Positions 18,847 to 30,484 of a stretch of 64,000 bases of DNA are shown here, one piece after another (position 1 is the stretch's first letter; each line of letters begins with the position of its first letter). Origin of the DNA: Pseudoalteromonas phenolica (GTDB lineage Bacteria > Pseudomonadota > Gammaproteobacteria > Enterobacterales > Alteromonadaceae); the NCBI RefSeq assembly GCF_005876835.1, contig NZ_PPSW01000027.1:92503-156502 (forward strand), in the 5' to 3' direction. The notes under the pieces were generated by a model. It did not search any database and was not told the origin of the DNA. It was given only the letters and a program-made list of their open reading frames with translations. The position numbers and the translations under genes are program-made.

Positions 18847-20256
18847 TTATGCAGGTAACGGGATCCCCATGTCGCGCATTTTAGCTAATTTATAACGTAA
18901 AGTTCTTGGACTCATACCCAGTATCTCAGCAACGTCTTTACGCTTACCATTACACTTATGAAGCGTATCTAAAATAATTTGATGCTCTTTATCTTGTAAA
19001 GTCGCTTTATAATTTGCAGCATCATAACTTTCTATGTCACTGATTACAGGCTCAACTTGTCGCGCCTGTTGCTCCACATTGATCTGTGGCGACACTTTCA
19101 TATTCGTTGTTCTTGTAGTTACTAAACTAGGTTGATAATTTTCAATAAAAATATCTTCACCATGTACAACATCGCCCTGCTGCAAGATCAAAGCACGTTG
19201 AACCACATTATCAAGCTCTCTGACATTACCAGGCCAAGAATGTGATAATAACTTTTGCTTTGCACTATCACTTAATTGCACTGCTGGCTTGCCTGCTTTG
19301 TTGGTATGTCTTGCTAACAAATGCTCAGCTAACACTACGATATCACCCGGGCGCTCATTCAGTGGTAGCCACATCAGAGGAAAAACATTCAAACGGTAAT
19401 ACAAATCTTCTCTAAACTTACCTTCAGCCACCGCCTCTTTAAGGTCACGGTTACTGGTCGCCAAAACTCTGACGTCTAAGTCGATGGTTTTTCTCCCACC
19501 CAAACGCTCTACTTCTCGCTCTTGCAACACGCGAAGGAGTTTGGCTTGCAAGCCTAAATCCATTTCGGTAATTTCATCTAACAAAATAGTGCCTTTTTGA
19601 GCTTGTTCGAATTTACCCGGACACGCTTGAATAGCACCTGTGAATGCACCCTTTTCATACCCAAACAAAGTAGCTTCGAGCATATTTTCAGGAATAGCCG
19701 CACAATTGATAGCGACAAAGGCTTCATCTTTACGTTCTGATTTATCATGAATGAATCGAGCCAATACTTCTTTACCCGAACCACTTGGCCCTAGCACCAT
19801 AACACTAGCGTCAGATTTCGCGACTTTATTAGCAAGTTCAAGTAATTGCAGACTTTGTGGATCAGCAACCACAGGGCCTTCTGTTTCTTTCTCTTTTGCC
19901 GGCATATAGCGACTAACCATATTCAGAAGTACTTCTGGTGCGAACGGTTTTGCCATGTAATCAATGGCACCTAAACGCATGGCCTCTACGGCATCATCAA
20001 TGGTTGCGTAAGCCGTCATCATCAGCACGGGCAAATCTGGGTAGTTAAGCTTAATGGTTTTGAGTAAATCCAAACCACTCATTGCGCCCATTTGTACATC
20101 GCTAACCACAATCGAGAAGGTTTGTTTTTTTAAAAGCATCACCGCTTCTTCGGCAGAGCTCGCCTCAACCGTATCAAAACCTGAAAGTTGAAGTGTATCG
20201 ATTAGTGCTTCTCTTAACCCTGCATCATCTTCAACGACTAAAATTGAATGACTCAT
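18847..20256 (-). CDS. flrC: FlrC (FleR), sigma54-dependent response regulator of class III flagellar genes
   Basis: FlrC is the response regulator that, phosphorylated by FlrB, activates sigma54 promoters for basal body, hook and some flagellin genes. The 469-residue protein has a receiver domain with phosphoacceptor D53, then an AAA+ domain with Walker A GPSGSGKE at 156-163, the sigma54-contact loop GAFTGA at 203-208 and Walker B at about 222-229. It ends in a Fis-type helix-turn-helix (RKDVAEILGMSPRTLRYKL). It overlaps flrB by 4 bp (ATGA). Confidence 0.97.
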   Translation of the reverse strand: MSHSILVVEDDAGLREALIDTLQLSGFDTVEASSAEEAVMLLKKQTFSIVVSDVQMGAMSGLDLLKTIKLNYPDLPVLMMTAYATIDDAVEAMRLGAIDYMAKPFAPEVLLNMVSRYMPAKEKETEGPVVADPQSLQLLELANKVAKSDASVMVLGPSGSGKEVLARFIHDKSERKDEAFVAINCAAIPENMLEATLFGYEKGAFTGAIQACPGKFEQAQKGTILLDEITEMDLGLQAKLLRVLQEREVERLGGRKTIDLDVRVLATSNRDLKEAVAEGKFREDLYYRLNVFPLMWLPLNERPGDIVVLAEHLLARHTNKAGKPAVQLSDSAKQKLLSHSWPGNVRELDNVVQRALILQQGDVVHGEDIFIENYQPSLVTTRTTNMKVSPQINVEQQARQVEPVISDIESYDAANYKATLQDKEHQIILDTLHKCNGKRKDVAEILGMSPRTLRYKLAKMRDMGIPLPA

Positions 20257-21389
20257 ACAACCTCCAATTGCTCTGTGCTAAATGAAATTGGCAGTAGTAA
20301 ACTAAAACACGCTCCGCCTTGCTCATTATTAGTAACTTCTACTTTACCCTTGTGCGAGTTAGCCACTGAGCTAACAACCGCTAAACCTAGGCCCGTACCT
20401 TGGCTTTTTGTGGTAAAGAAGGGTTCAAATATTTTTTCTGACAGCGCTAAATCGACACCTGGGCCATTATCAGAAACAGAAATTCTGACTCTGTCAGATT
20501 CGTCGTCTCGCGCTGCGCTTAGTGTGATGTGGGCATCTTTGCCAATCACTTGAATACTATTGTGAATTAAATTTTGAATGGCACTGGCGAGCGCTGTTTT
20601 ATTACCTAAGATTTCAATGTCCGGCTCTGGTAAATTTACTTCAAGCTCACTACTATTCATCGCCACCATGGCATCTGCACCTGCTTTCACTTCACTCAGC
20701 AGTTGTTGCATAGACACCTTTTCGATCACTTGCTGCTCACCACTTTTTGCAAACAACAACATATCGTTTACTTGCGATTCGAGATCTTTCAATCTAGACA
20801 TCAGCTTTTCATGAAAACGTGAACGAGATGCTTCAGGTACTTTATTACTTCCTAAATTGGCAGCATACAGCATAGCTGCCGAAAGTGGCGTTCTTACTTG
20901 GTGTGCTAGCGATGCAACCATTTTACCCAGAGAGCTCAAACGCTGCATATGTGCCATACGTTTCTGTAAACGACGAGTTTCTGTTAGGTCAGTCATTAAA
21001 ATTAATTGACCCGGCTCTGGCGCAAGTGCGGTAATATCAAGCTTAATTAATCGGCCGTCTCGCAATGACACTTCATGACCATCATCTTGCTGTGGGCTAA
21101 AAGAGCGCTGAATGATATTAAACCATTTTTCACCTTCTAGTGGCTCACCCAACATATCAATGGCAATTTGATTTGCTTTCGCAATCATGCCTTGACCATC
21201 GAGCACCACAACACCAGCAGGCATAGTATCAACTAGGTGACTTAACCAACTTGCTTGTTGACGTAAGTCGCTTAATTCCCCCACATAAGCCTCCTGCAGT
21301 AAACATGGGTTAAACTCTAAATCAGGTCGACGACTTAGAGGTGTTACTGGAGATAAATGTGATGTCTGGGCTAATTGTGCTAGTGCCAT
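20253..21389 (-). CDS. flrB: FlrB (FleS), cytoplasmic sensor histidine kinase
   Basis: FlrB is the kinase for FlrC. The 378-residue protein has no evident membrane segment, as expected for FlrB/FleS. It has a PAS-like domain at about residues 45-135, the HisKA H-box LAHQVRTPLSA with phospho-accepting H163, and a HATPase_c domain with the N-box QNLIHNSIQV and the G-box GTGLGLAVV. The signal it senses is unknown. It is preceded by its own sigma54 site and separated from flrA by the plus-strand tag gene. Confidence 0.96.
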   Translation of the reverse strand: MALAQLAQTSHLSPVTPLSRRPDLEFNPCLLQEAYVGELSDLRQQASWLSHLVDTMPAGVVVLDGQGMIAKANQIAIDMLGEPLEGEKWFNIIQRSFSPQQDDGHEVSLRDGRLIKLDITALAPEPGQLILMTDLTETRRLQKRMAHMQRLSSLGKMVASLAHQVRTPLSAAMLYAANLGSNKVPEASRSRFHEKLMSRLKDLESQVNDMLLFAKSGEQQVIEKVSMQQLLSEVKAGADAMVAMNSSELEVNLPEPDIEILGNKTALASAIQNLIHNSIQVIGKDAHITLSAARDDESDRVRISVSDNGPGVDLALSEKIFEPFFTTKSQGTGLGLAVVSSVANSHKGKVEVTNNEQGGACFSLLLPISFSTEQLEVV

Positions 21390-21425
21390 AACGTTAATCT
21401 CAAAACTTTAAACTAACCGAATAAA

Positions 21426-21440
21426 GCAGATTATGTGCCA
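21426..21440 (-). promoter_or_regulatory. Sigma54 promoter for flrBC
   Basis: The minus-strand site TGGCACATAATCTGC has a perfect -24 box and correct GG-N10-GC spacing. It is about 37 bp upstream of the flrB ATG. It fits the known hierarchy in which FlrA with sigma54 switches on flrBC. Confidence 0.78.
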
Positions 21441-21555
21441 AAATTAAAAACCCATTATTTTCAATGGCTAAACAGGGGGTTAGGCTCAAATTATTAAGTG
21501 TTACATTTTTGACACTGTTTTTTTATACAGCCTTATATATACTATTTTTATACTC

Positions 21556-21599
21556 ATACCAATCCTCTTAATTAAGTGATCTATTTTGAGGATTGGTAT
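21556..21599. repeat. Perfect 12-bp inverted repeat just upstream of tag
   Basis: ATACCAATCCTC and its exact complement GAGGATTGGTAT are separated by 20 bases. The element lies between the flrB promoter and tag and overlaps a GTG that could otherwise be read as a longer tag start. It resembles the short palindromic ATACCAAT/ATTGGTAT intergenic repeats I recall from Alteromonadales genomes. No transposase is near. It could also be a transcript hairpin. Confidence 0.7.
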
Positions 21600-21620
21600 C
21601 AACCAACAGAGATACAAAAA

Positions 21621-22226
21621 ATGTGCACACGCTGCCTTTGGCTAGACGAAACAAAACCTGATTACGTTGCTTATCACGATGAAGAATGGGGCATCCCAGT
21701 ATTTGACGACCAAAAGCTATTCGAGTTTATCACCTTGGAATCCGCACAAGCAGGACTGAGTTGGTACACTATTTTGAAAAAGCGCGATGGCTACCGAGCT
21801 GCTTTTAAGAATTTTGATGTTGATAAAGTCGCAGCTATGACAGATGAAGATGTAGAACGTTTAATGACTGAACCAAGCATTGTTCGCAATAAATTAAAAA
21901 TTGCGGCGACAATCAATAATGCCAAGGCATTTATAAAGATACAGCAAGAGTTTGGTAGCTTCGCGAAATACCAATGGCAGTTTGTTAACAATAAGCCGAT
22001 CGTGAATCAAATACATAGTAAAGAAGATTATCCAGCCACCAGCGAGATCAGTGAAAAGTTTGCCAAAGATTTAAAGAAGCGCGGGTTTAAGTTTTTAGGT
22101 CCAACTACGGTATACGCGCATATGCAGGCATGTGGCATGGTCAACGATCACGATAATGCCTGCTTTCGAAAGCAAGAAGTCATTGATTTATATTGCGATA
22201 AAGATTTTGCAAAAGAACTTATGTAA
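21621..22226 (+). CDS. tag: DNA-3-methyladenine glycosylase I (Tag)
   Basis: Tag removes 3-methyladenine from alkylated DNA in base-excision repair. The start is set at MCTRCLWLDETKPDYVAYHD, which aligns with the start of E. coli Tag. A longer GTG frame from 21576 runs through an inverted repeat and is less likely. The 201-residue product has YHDEEWGIP, LESAQAGLSWYTILKKRDGYR, the zinc-ligand Cys residues at the N-terminus and the C-terminal MVNDHDNACF with the His/Cys zinc ligands. It is unrelated to motility, lies on the opposite strand to all its neighbours, and splits flrA from flrBC. Confidence 0.94.
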   Translation: MCTRCLWLDETKPDYVAYHDEEWGIPVFDDQKLFEFITLESAQAGLSWYTILKKRDGYRAAFKNFDVDKVAAMTDEDVERLMTEPSIVRNKLKIAATINNAKAFIKIQQEFGSFAKYQWQFVNNKPIVNQIHSKEDYPATSEISEKFAKDLKKRGFKFLGPTTVYAHMQACGMVNDHDNACFRKQEVIDLYCDKDFAKELM

Positions 22227-22243
22227 TAAACAGAAAATATAGA

Positions 22244-22280
22244 AAAGTAAAAAGCGCGTATTAAACTCGCTTTTTACTTT
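22244..22280. terminator. Bidirectional intrinsic terminator between tag and flrA
   Basis: A perfect 13-bp stem (AAAGTAAAAAGCG and its complement) with an 11-base loop lies between the convergent stops of tag (22226) and flrA (22312). A-runs and T-runs in the stem serve both directions. Confidence 0.85.
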
Positions 22281-22311
22281 GAATTACAGATTAACCTGCC
22301 ATGTTCAATAC

Positions 22312-23754
22312 TCAGTCTTTATTTAAATTATACTTTTTCATTTTTTCTACGAGCGTGGTACGACGTACCCCAAGGATTTCAGCTGCACGCGCCACCACGT
22401 AGTCGTTTCGCTCTAAAGCTTGCGTAATTAAACTCACTTCTAATTCAGCCAAGTACTCTTTTAATTCAATACCTTCATCTGGCAACAGGCCAAACTGATT
22501 TGAAGAGTCATTGAACCCAGAGTCAAACTCAACCGACTCTTCATCATAGTCGCTAAAGCCACTACTAAATAGCTCGTTAAACGCATCTTTTTCAAGCAGC
22601 TCTTCAGGATACTCAGGCTCAAATGCTTCAACTTCAATATGGCGATACTTAGTCGGCAAATCAGTGACGTCGACCACCTTTTCAGGGAACATAATCACCA
22701 TACGCTCAACAAGGTTAGCCAACTCTCGAATATTACCAGGCCAAGGGTGTGCTTTGAGACTCTCAATTGCACGCTCTGTAAACTTAGCTGTGCTGCCACT
22801 TTGCTCATGCACGCGGCGCATAAGCTCATTTAATAGCAGTGGAATATCATCTGCGCGCTCATGCAAAGAAGGGTTTTCGATTGGGAAAACATTTAAACGG
22901 TAAAACAAGTCTTCACGAAACTTACCGTCTTCTATCATGGTTTCTAAATTTCTGTGAGTCGCAGCAATGATTCGAACATCAGCCTGAATTGCTTTTGTAC
23001 CGCCCACACGCTCATAACTGCGCTCTTGCAACACTCGAAGCAATTTTACCTGCATTTGCAATGGCATATCACCAATTTCGTCTAGAAATAAGGTACCACC
23101 TTGAGCGAGTTCAAAGCGACCTTTTCGTGCTGAAATTGCGCCAGTAAAAGCGCCTTTCTCATGACCAAATAATTCGCTCTCTAATAAGTCACCAGGAATC
23201 GCACCACAGTTAACTGGCACAAATGGCCCTGAGCTTCTTTTAGATAAAAGATGAACATTTCGTGCAACGACTTCTTTACCTGTGCCTGATTCACCTAAAA
23301 TCAATACATTGGCATCAGTTTTCGCAACTTGTGAAATTAAAAAACGAACTTGTTTAACCGCTTCAGTTTCACCCACTAAACCATCGAAACTCTTACCTGC
23401 TGTGGCATCAGCTTTGTTAGGTAGCATTCGAAGGTATTGCTGAGCATCATGCAATAATTGCATGGTCACATCATGAATAAACGGCTCTGAGATTAAGCCA
23501 ATAACGTTAGCGAGGTCTAAAAGTGGTTTGAGCGTTTCGCCTATTAACAAAAATGGAGTCGCAGGAGAGGCTTTAATGACTTGTTCGTGATCAAGCTCTG
23601 CAAGCGCACCAAGGACGACTATGGCATCTTTAGTCTTAGACATCTCTTTCTGAAAATCACTTTCAGAAACCATTTGCGCAGGTTGCCCTACAAAGTTAAG
23701 AGCAGCTGATAAACCATTCGCGCGATTATTATTGTTATCTAAGATTAAAACCAT
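22312..23754 (-). CDS. flrA: FlrA (FleQ), master sigma54-dependent activator of flagellar genes
   Basis: FlrA sits at the top of the polar flagellar hierarchy. The 480-residue protein has an N-terminal FleQ-type receiver-like domain (residues 1 to about 115) that lacks a normal phosphoacceptor arrangement. The AAA+ domain has Walker A GESGTGKE at 154-161 and GAFTGA at 201-206. The C-terminal Fis-type helix-turn-helix is [20 protein letters not shown]. In homologues FlhG and cyclic-di-GMP restrain it; that is family knowledge. It is monocistronic here, with tag convergent on its 3' side. Confidence 0.96.
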   Translation of the reverse strand: MVLILDNNNNRANGLSAALNFVGQPAQMVSESDFQKEMSKTKDAIVVLGALAELDHEQVIKASPATPFLLIGETLKPLLDLANVIGLISEPFIHDVTMQLLHDAQQYLRMLPNKADATAGKSFDGLVGETEAVKQVRFLISQVAKTDANVLILGESGTGKEVVARNVHLLSKRSSGPFVPVNCGAIPGDLLESELFGHEKGAFTGAISARKGRFELAQGGTLFLDEIGDMPLQMQVKLLRVLQERSYERVGGTKAIQADVRIIAATHRNLETMIEDGKFREDLFYRLNVFPIENPSLHERADDIPLLLNELMRRVHEQSGSTAKFTERAIESLKAHPWPGNIRELANLVERMVIMFPEKVVDVTDLPTKYRHIEVEAFEPEYPEELLEKDAFNELFSSGFSDYDEESVEFDSGFNDSSNQFGLLPDEGIELKEYLAELEVSLITQALERNDYVVARAAEILGVRRTTLVEKMKKYNLNKD

Positions 23755-23795
23755 TTAAGGAGTCCAATGCTTCTATCAATGTGACTTAATAAAAG

Positions 23796-23823
23796 ATTGT
23801 AAGGGAGTATGTCAGGGATGCAA
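23796..23823 (-). promoter_or_regulatory. Possible sigma70 promoter for flrA
   Basis: On the minus strand TTGCAT and TACAAT are separated by 16 bases, about 40 bp before the flrA ATG. This agrees with family knowledge that flrA is usually transcribed by the housekeeping sigma factor. Confidence 0.5.
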
Positions 23824-23852
23824 TACCTAAGTGGCAAGTTTTTGACTCTATC

Positions 23853-23867
23853 GCCAAAAAAATGCCA
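23853..23867 (-). promoter_or_regulatory. Weak sigma54-like site upstream of flrA
   Basis: The minus-strand sequence TGGCATTTTTTTGGC keeps the GG-N10-GC spacing but has a poor -12 element. It is about 85 bp before flrA. It may be a chance match. Confidence 0.3.
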
Positions 23868-23909
23868 CTGAGTATGAGGTATATCAATACTTTGTTATTA
23901 CACACTTTA

Positions 23910-24695
23910 TCAATTCAGCAATTGTTCAATGCCACTTGGTAATGCATTTGATTGCACTCTAAGTGCAACGCTAATATCTTGCTGTAATTGAGATGAGACA
24001 TTTTTCGCAGTTTCTAAAGCATAGTCTGTACTTTCGATCCGCTCTTGAGTCGCAGTAGAAGCGATTTGTGTTTCTTGATTAGCATTTATTGATCTGTAAA
24101 TCGAATTAGAAAAACTAGCCACTTCACTTTGTTGTTCACTTACCTGTTCTCGTAAGTTCTGCGCTAGATCTAAAGATTGTCCCGCTTTTAGCTGTGTTGA
24201 TACATCAAAATTTGCTAGCTGCTCAACCACATCTGAGACATTGATATTCAGAGACTGTGGACCAGCTTGACTTGCAGAAACCTTAAATTCAACAGATTCT
24301 CCAGAAAATATAGGTTTACCTGCGAAGTTTGTTGATTCTATTGTTTGCTCTATTTCTGATTGTAATTGTAGAACTTCTGATTGAATAGCTTTTCTATCGT
24401 TGGATGATAAAGCCCCATTATTTGCTTGAATAGCAAACTCTTCTACTCGAATTAAATTGTCTGAAACACTCTGTAATGCATTCTCTGCAACTTGAGAGTA
24501 TGACACGCCATCGTTGGCATTTCTTATTGCAACCACACTTCCTCCTTGTTCCGATAACACCCGAGAGAGAATTTGTATTGCCGCAGCGTTGTCTTTAGCT
24601 GAATTGATCTTTTTGCCTGAAGATAACTTTTCAAAACTGAGTTCTGACTTATTACTTTCAGCAGTGTTAGAAATATTTGCAGAATTAATTTTCAT
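23910..24695 (-). CDS. Short divergent flagellin-like protein
   Basis: The 261-residue protein is a flagellin homologue reduced to the D0/D1 helices. The N-terminal half keeps KLSSGKKINSAKDNAAAIQI and IRNANDGVSYSQVAENALQ, equivalent to the conserved flagellin D1 segment. The C-terminal half keeps [13 protein letters not shown], like the IQDTDYA motif, and LRVQSNALPSGIEQLLN. It lacks the variable D2/D3 insert and the usual SLNAQRNL start. It lies directly upstream of flrA, apart from the two main flagellins. It could be a minor filament subunit, a filament-tip or junction component, or a decaying copy; the open frame argues against decay. Confidence 0.8.
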   Translation of the reverse strand: MKINSANISNTAESNKSELSFEKLSSGKKINSAKDNAAAIQILSRVLSEQGGSVVAIRNANDGVSYSQVAENALQSVSDNLIRVEEFAIQANNGALSSNDRKAIQSEVLQLQSEIEQTIESTNFAGKPIFSGESVEFKVSASQAGPQSLNINVSDVVEQLANFDVSTQLKAGQSLDLAQNLREQVSEQQSEVASFSNSIYRSINANQETQIASTATQERIESTDYALETAKNVSSQLQQDISVALRVQSNALPSGIEQLLN

Positions 24696-27089
<2,394 letters not shown>

Positions 27090-27131
27090 AAAACAGCTAC
27101 AAATATTATTCGTATCGAGGCACAAAATCCA

Positions 27132-27890
27132 ATGAAGGTAAATGCATTTGTCCAAGCAAGAATGAGCTCACGGAGGTTACCCGGAAAAGTTTTGAAACCG
27201 ATCCTTAATCGCCCTATGCTCAGCTTTTTAATTGAAAGACTTCGAAAGTGCGAACTCATCAACAATATTATTGTTGTTACTAGTGATGAACCTAGTGACC
27301 AAGACATAGTTAATTTTTGTCATCAACAAAATATAGCTGTTTTTAGAGGTAGCCTGAACAATGTGCTTAACCGGTTTACATCTGCATTAACAAACTACCC
27401 ATGTGATCATATCGTTCGTATAACTGCTGATTGTCCCCTTATTGACCCTGAAGTTATTGATCAAGTTATTCAATTACACATTAATGGAAACTATGATTAT
27501 ACAAATAATTGCGACACCCCTTCTTTTCCTCACGGTTTAGACACTGAAGTCATTCGGGCTGATTTATTGAAATCACTCGAGCATCATGAGTTAAAACCCT
27601 CTGATAGAGAACATGTCACTTTATATGTGAGAAACCGCAGAGAGCAATTTAAACTAGGGATACTAAAAAACAGCTCTGACCTTTCTGATTACAGACTAAC
27701 TGTAGACGAAATCGAAGACTTGACCGTCATCACCACTATTTTAGAGTCTCTTTACATCAGCAAGCCTGACTTCAGTTACTTAGATGTCGTGCAATTCTTA
27801 GAAGAAAATAAAGAACTTAAATTCTTAAATGCTAAATATAAACGCAATGAGGGTTTGATGTTCTCGCTCGAGCAAGAAAAACAATCTTAA
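27132..27890 (+). CDS. pseF: PseF-type cytidylyltransferase (CMP-pseudaminic acid synthetase)
   Basis: This protein likely activates pseudaminic acid with CTP. The 252-residue nucleotidyltransferase begins with FVQARMSSRRLPGKVLKPI, the nucleotide-binding loop of the SpsF/NeuA-like group, and has RITADCPLIDPEVID in the middle. It belongs to the SpsF-like branch rather than classical NeuA/PseF, as is common in Pse clusters of marine Gammaproteobacteria. Position between pseC and pseG supports the role. Confidence 0.85.
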   Translation: MKVNAFVQARMSSRRLPGKVLKPILNRPMLSFLIERLRKCELINNIIVVTSDEPSDQDIVNFCHQQNIAVFRGSLNNVLNRFTSALTNYPCDHIVRITADCPLIDPEVIDQVIQLHINGNYDYTNNCDTPSFPHGLDTEVIRADLLKSLEHHELKPSDREHVTLYVRNRREQFKLGILKNSSDLSDYRLTVDEIEDLTVITTILESLYISKPDFSYLDVVQFLEENKELKFLNAKYKRNEGLMFSLEQEKQS

Positions 27891-27914
27891 CATCAGATTC
27901 TGAACAGAGTTGCT

Positions 27915-29423
27915 ATGAAAGTTTTATTTAGATTGGATGCAAATCAACAAATTGGTGCTGGTCACTTTGAAAGGTGTTTCTCTATAGCAAAAGGAATTTT
28001 AAGCACCGAGCAGGAAACACACTTAACCATTACTTTTGCTTGTATTTCGCTTCCTAGCAAATATCAGCAGCGGCTTGCAAATGCAGGCTTTCACTACATA
28101 AATTTACCAGCACTCATAAATCAAAGTATTGATGCTGAAAATTTAATTAGTCAGGTAAGTCACCAGATAGATATTCTCTTTGTTGATCATTACAAGTTAG
28201 CAAAAGAATGGGAAACTATCATGCGGCCTAAATGTAAGAGAATGGTTGCTATTGACGACTTAGCCAACAGAGAGCATGGCGAAGTAGACTTTTTACTAGA
28301 TCAAACTTTTAATAGACTTGAAGACGATTACAAAGAATACGTATCGGCGAAAACAACTGTCTTATCAGGCTCTCACTACGCCTTATTACGCGATGAGTTT
28401 TACTCCAAAAGAAAAACACAGGCAGTACTACCAGGTAACTTCCCACAACAGATTGTTTTAGCCTTAGGCGCTATGAATAATGAAGGCTGTACTAATTTAC
28501 TTGTAAAATTATTATTACAAGTTAGGAAGCTCCATAGTTTATCATTTTCTTTAACCATCTTACTTAGCTCTCAGGCCTACCAATTAGATGAATTAAAAAG
28601 AGACATTGCCCAATATCCATTTATAAACTTATTGGAAGATTGTGACAATGTCGGTTTGATTTACTCAACATCAGACTTAGCTATTGGCGCATGCGGTACA
28701 TCAACTTGGGAGAGGTGTACGCTAGGTATACCTTCACTAGCAATCACTTTAGCCGAAAATCAAATAGAAATAGCCGAACAACTAGATAGATATGGGGCGC
28801 ATAAATATTTGGGTGATATAAAAAACATAGACTTATTTAAGCTTGAACGTACTTTTATGAGCTTTGTGGAAAATAAACATTTAGTCGATGAAATGGCAAA
28901 TAGAGCATTACAAGTGTGCGATGGGCTAGGTGTAGCAAGACTTCTTAGAAAGCTTGGCCTCGCTAAGGTTCACTTAAAAAAAGCAACTGAGCAAGACATT
29001 AGAACTCTATATAAATGGCAATCTAATCCTGAAATTAGGAAATTTTCCAGAAATCCTAAACCTGTTTCATGGCTTGAGCACTTAAACTGGATGAAAAAAG
29101 CGCTCTGTGATCCAAGCAGACACCTATTTATTATTAAAAGCAATACGCATCTTAATAGTCTTCCAGTAGGGATGTTGAGACTTGATGAATTTTTAGATGG
29201 GCATGAAATTTCTATCCTAGTTGATACCGAATTTCAAAATCAAGGCATTGCTTTAAAAGCAATAAGTAATATTCCGGATCATTTTTTGCTAGAAAATATA
29301 TATGCATCGGTCTCAACTGTAAACAAAGCCTCACAAAAGCTCTTTAGCAATGCCGGATTCAAAAAAGTTGAGGATGAATTATTCGTATTGACGAACAAAA
29401 AAGAACTTATCCATGAAGAATAA
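27915..29423 (+). CDS. pseG: PseG-PseH fusion: UDP-sugar hydrolase and N-acetyltransferase
   Basis: Two consecutive pathway steps appear in one 502-residue chain. Residues 1 to about 350 are PseG, a GT-B-fold hydrolase that removes UDP from the 2,4-diacetamido sugar, starting FRLDANQQIGAGHFERC with the G-x-G-H motif. Residues about 352-502 form a GNAT domain (KKATEQDIRTLYKWQSNPEI, then SILVDTEFQNQGIALKAI) that matches PseH, which acetylates the 4-amino group. No separate pseH gene is visible in the island, which supports the GNAT half supplying it. The gene overlaps pseI by 11 bp. Confidence 0.9.
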   Translation: MKVLFRLDANQQIGAGHFERCFSIAKGILSTEQETHLTITFACISLPSKYQQRLANAGFHYINLPALINQSIDAENLISQVSHQIDILFVDHYKLAKEWETIMRPKCKRMVAIDDLANREHGEVDFLLDQTFNRLEDDYKEYVSAKTTVLSGSHYALLRDEFYSKRKTQAVLPGNFPQQIVLALGAMNNEGCTNLLVKLLLQVRKLHSLSFSLTILLSSQAYQLDELKRDIAQYPFINLLEDCDNVGLIYSTSDLAIGACGTSTWERCTLGIPSLAITLAENQIEIAEQLDRYGAHKYLGDIKNIDLFKLERTFMSFVENKHLVDEMANRALQVCDGLGVARLLRKLGLAKVHLKKATEQDIRTLYKWQSNPEIRKFSRNPKPVSWLEHLNWMKKALCDPSRHLFIIKSNTHLNSLPVGMLRLDEFLDGHEISILVDTEFQNQGIALKAISNIPDHFLLENIYASVSTVNKASQKLFSNAGFKKVEDELFVLTNKKELIHEE

Positions 29424-30483
29424 AGTAATTATTGACAATAAAATAATTAGCGACTCTACTGAGCCTTACATTATTGCTGAAGTTTCAGCAAATCATAATG
29501 GTTCACTACAAACAGCCCTTGATACTTTACTTGCTGCAAAACAAGCCGGTGCGAGTGCTGTCAAAATCCAGTCGTATACACCTGACACCATGACCATTGA
29601 TTGCGACAAAAAAGATTTTATGATTGAAGGCGGTTTATGGGATGGGGAAAACTTATATAGCTTATACGAAAAAGCACATACACCTTTTGCATGGCATCAA
29701 ACGCTTTTTAATTACGCTAAAGAAATAGATATCACCTTATTTAGTACCCCATTTGATAATACTGCTGTCGATTTGCTCGAATCACTTGGCTGCCCCGCTT
29801 ATAAAATAGCGTCATTCGAGATTACAGATATTCCCCTCATTAAGCGCATTGCCCAAACTGGTAAACCTATTATTATATCGACCGGTTTAGCTAATTTAGA
29901 TGAAGTCGAAGAAGCTGTAGAGGCTATCAAGGAGCAAAATAACCACCAAATCATCATACTACATTGTATAAGTGCATACCCCACTCCTGTCGAAAAAATG
30001 AACTTAAAGTCGATCATCACTTTACAAAATCATTTCAACCTTTTAACTGGTTTATCTGATCACTCAATTGGCTCAGCCGCAGCAAATACTGCGGTAGCAT
30101 TAGGTGCGCGAGTTATTGAAAAACACTTTATTTTAGATCGCAATCAAGGTGGACCAGATAGTACTTTTTCGATTGAACCGAGTGAGTTAACAGAGTTAAT
30201 TAACACTTGTAATCAAACTTGGTTATCACTTGGCTCGGGTAATATAACAACATCGAACGAAGAGTCTCCGAATAAAAAGTTTAGGCGTTCAATTTATGCG
30301 ATAAATAATATTCCAAAAGGGCACATAATTTCTGAAGAAGACGTTAGAGTAATTCGTCCTGGGTTTGGGCTTGCTCCGAAATACATAGATAAGATTATTG
30401 GAAGTAAGGCCACCATAGCGATTGAAAAAGGTACCCCAATTTCACTTAACTTTTTAAACAATTCTGCATTAAAGGATAATTAA
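29413..30483 (+). CDS. pseI: PseI, pseudaminic acid synthase
   Basis: PseI condenses the free hexose with phosphoenolpyruvate to make the nine-carbon pseudaminic acid. The 356-residue protein has an N-terminal NeuB TIM barrel (EVSANHNGSLQTAL, KIQSYTPDTMTID, GLSDHSIGSAAANTAV, IEKHFILDRNQGGPDSTFS). A C-terminal SAF/antifreeze-like domain lies at about residues 288-350. The length is typical. Its stop precedes the next gene's ATG by one base. Confidence 0.96.
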   Translation: MKNKVIIDNKIISDSTEPYIIAEVSANHNGSLQTALDTLLAAKQAGASAVKIQSYTPDTMTIDCDKKDFMIEGGLWDGENLYSLYEKAHTPFAWHQTLFNYAKEIDITLFSTPFDNTAVDLLESLGCPAYKIASFEITDIPLIKRIAQTGKPIIISTGLANLDEVEEAVEAIKEQNNHQIIILHCISAYPTPVEKMNLKSIITLQNHFNLLTGLSDHSIGSAAANTAVALGARVIEKHFILDRNQGGPDSTFSIEPSELTELINTCNQTWLSLGSGNITTSNEESPNKKFRRSIYAINNIPKGHIISEEDVRVIRPGFGLAPKYIDKIIGSKATIAIEKGTPISLNFLNNSALKDN

Positions 30484-30484
30484 A

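Noticed and set aside
21576..21620. Longer GTG start for tag
   Set aside because: It lies on an inverted repeat, adds residues absent from known Tag proteins, and the ATG at 21621 aligns with the family start.
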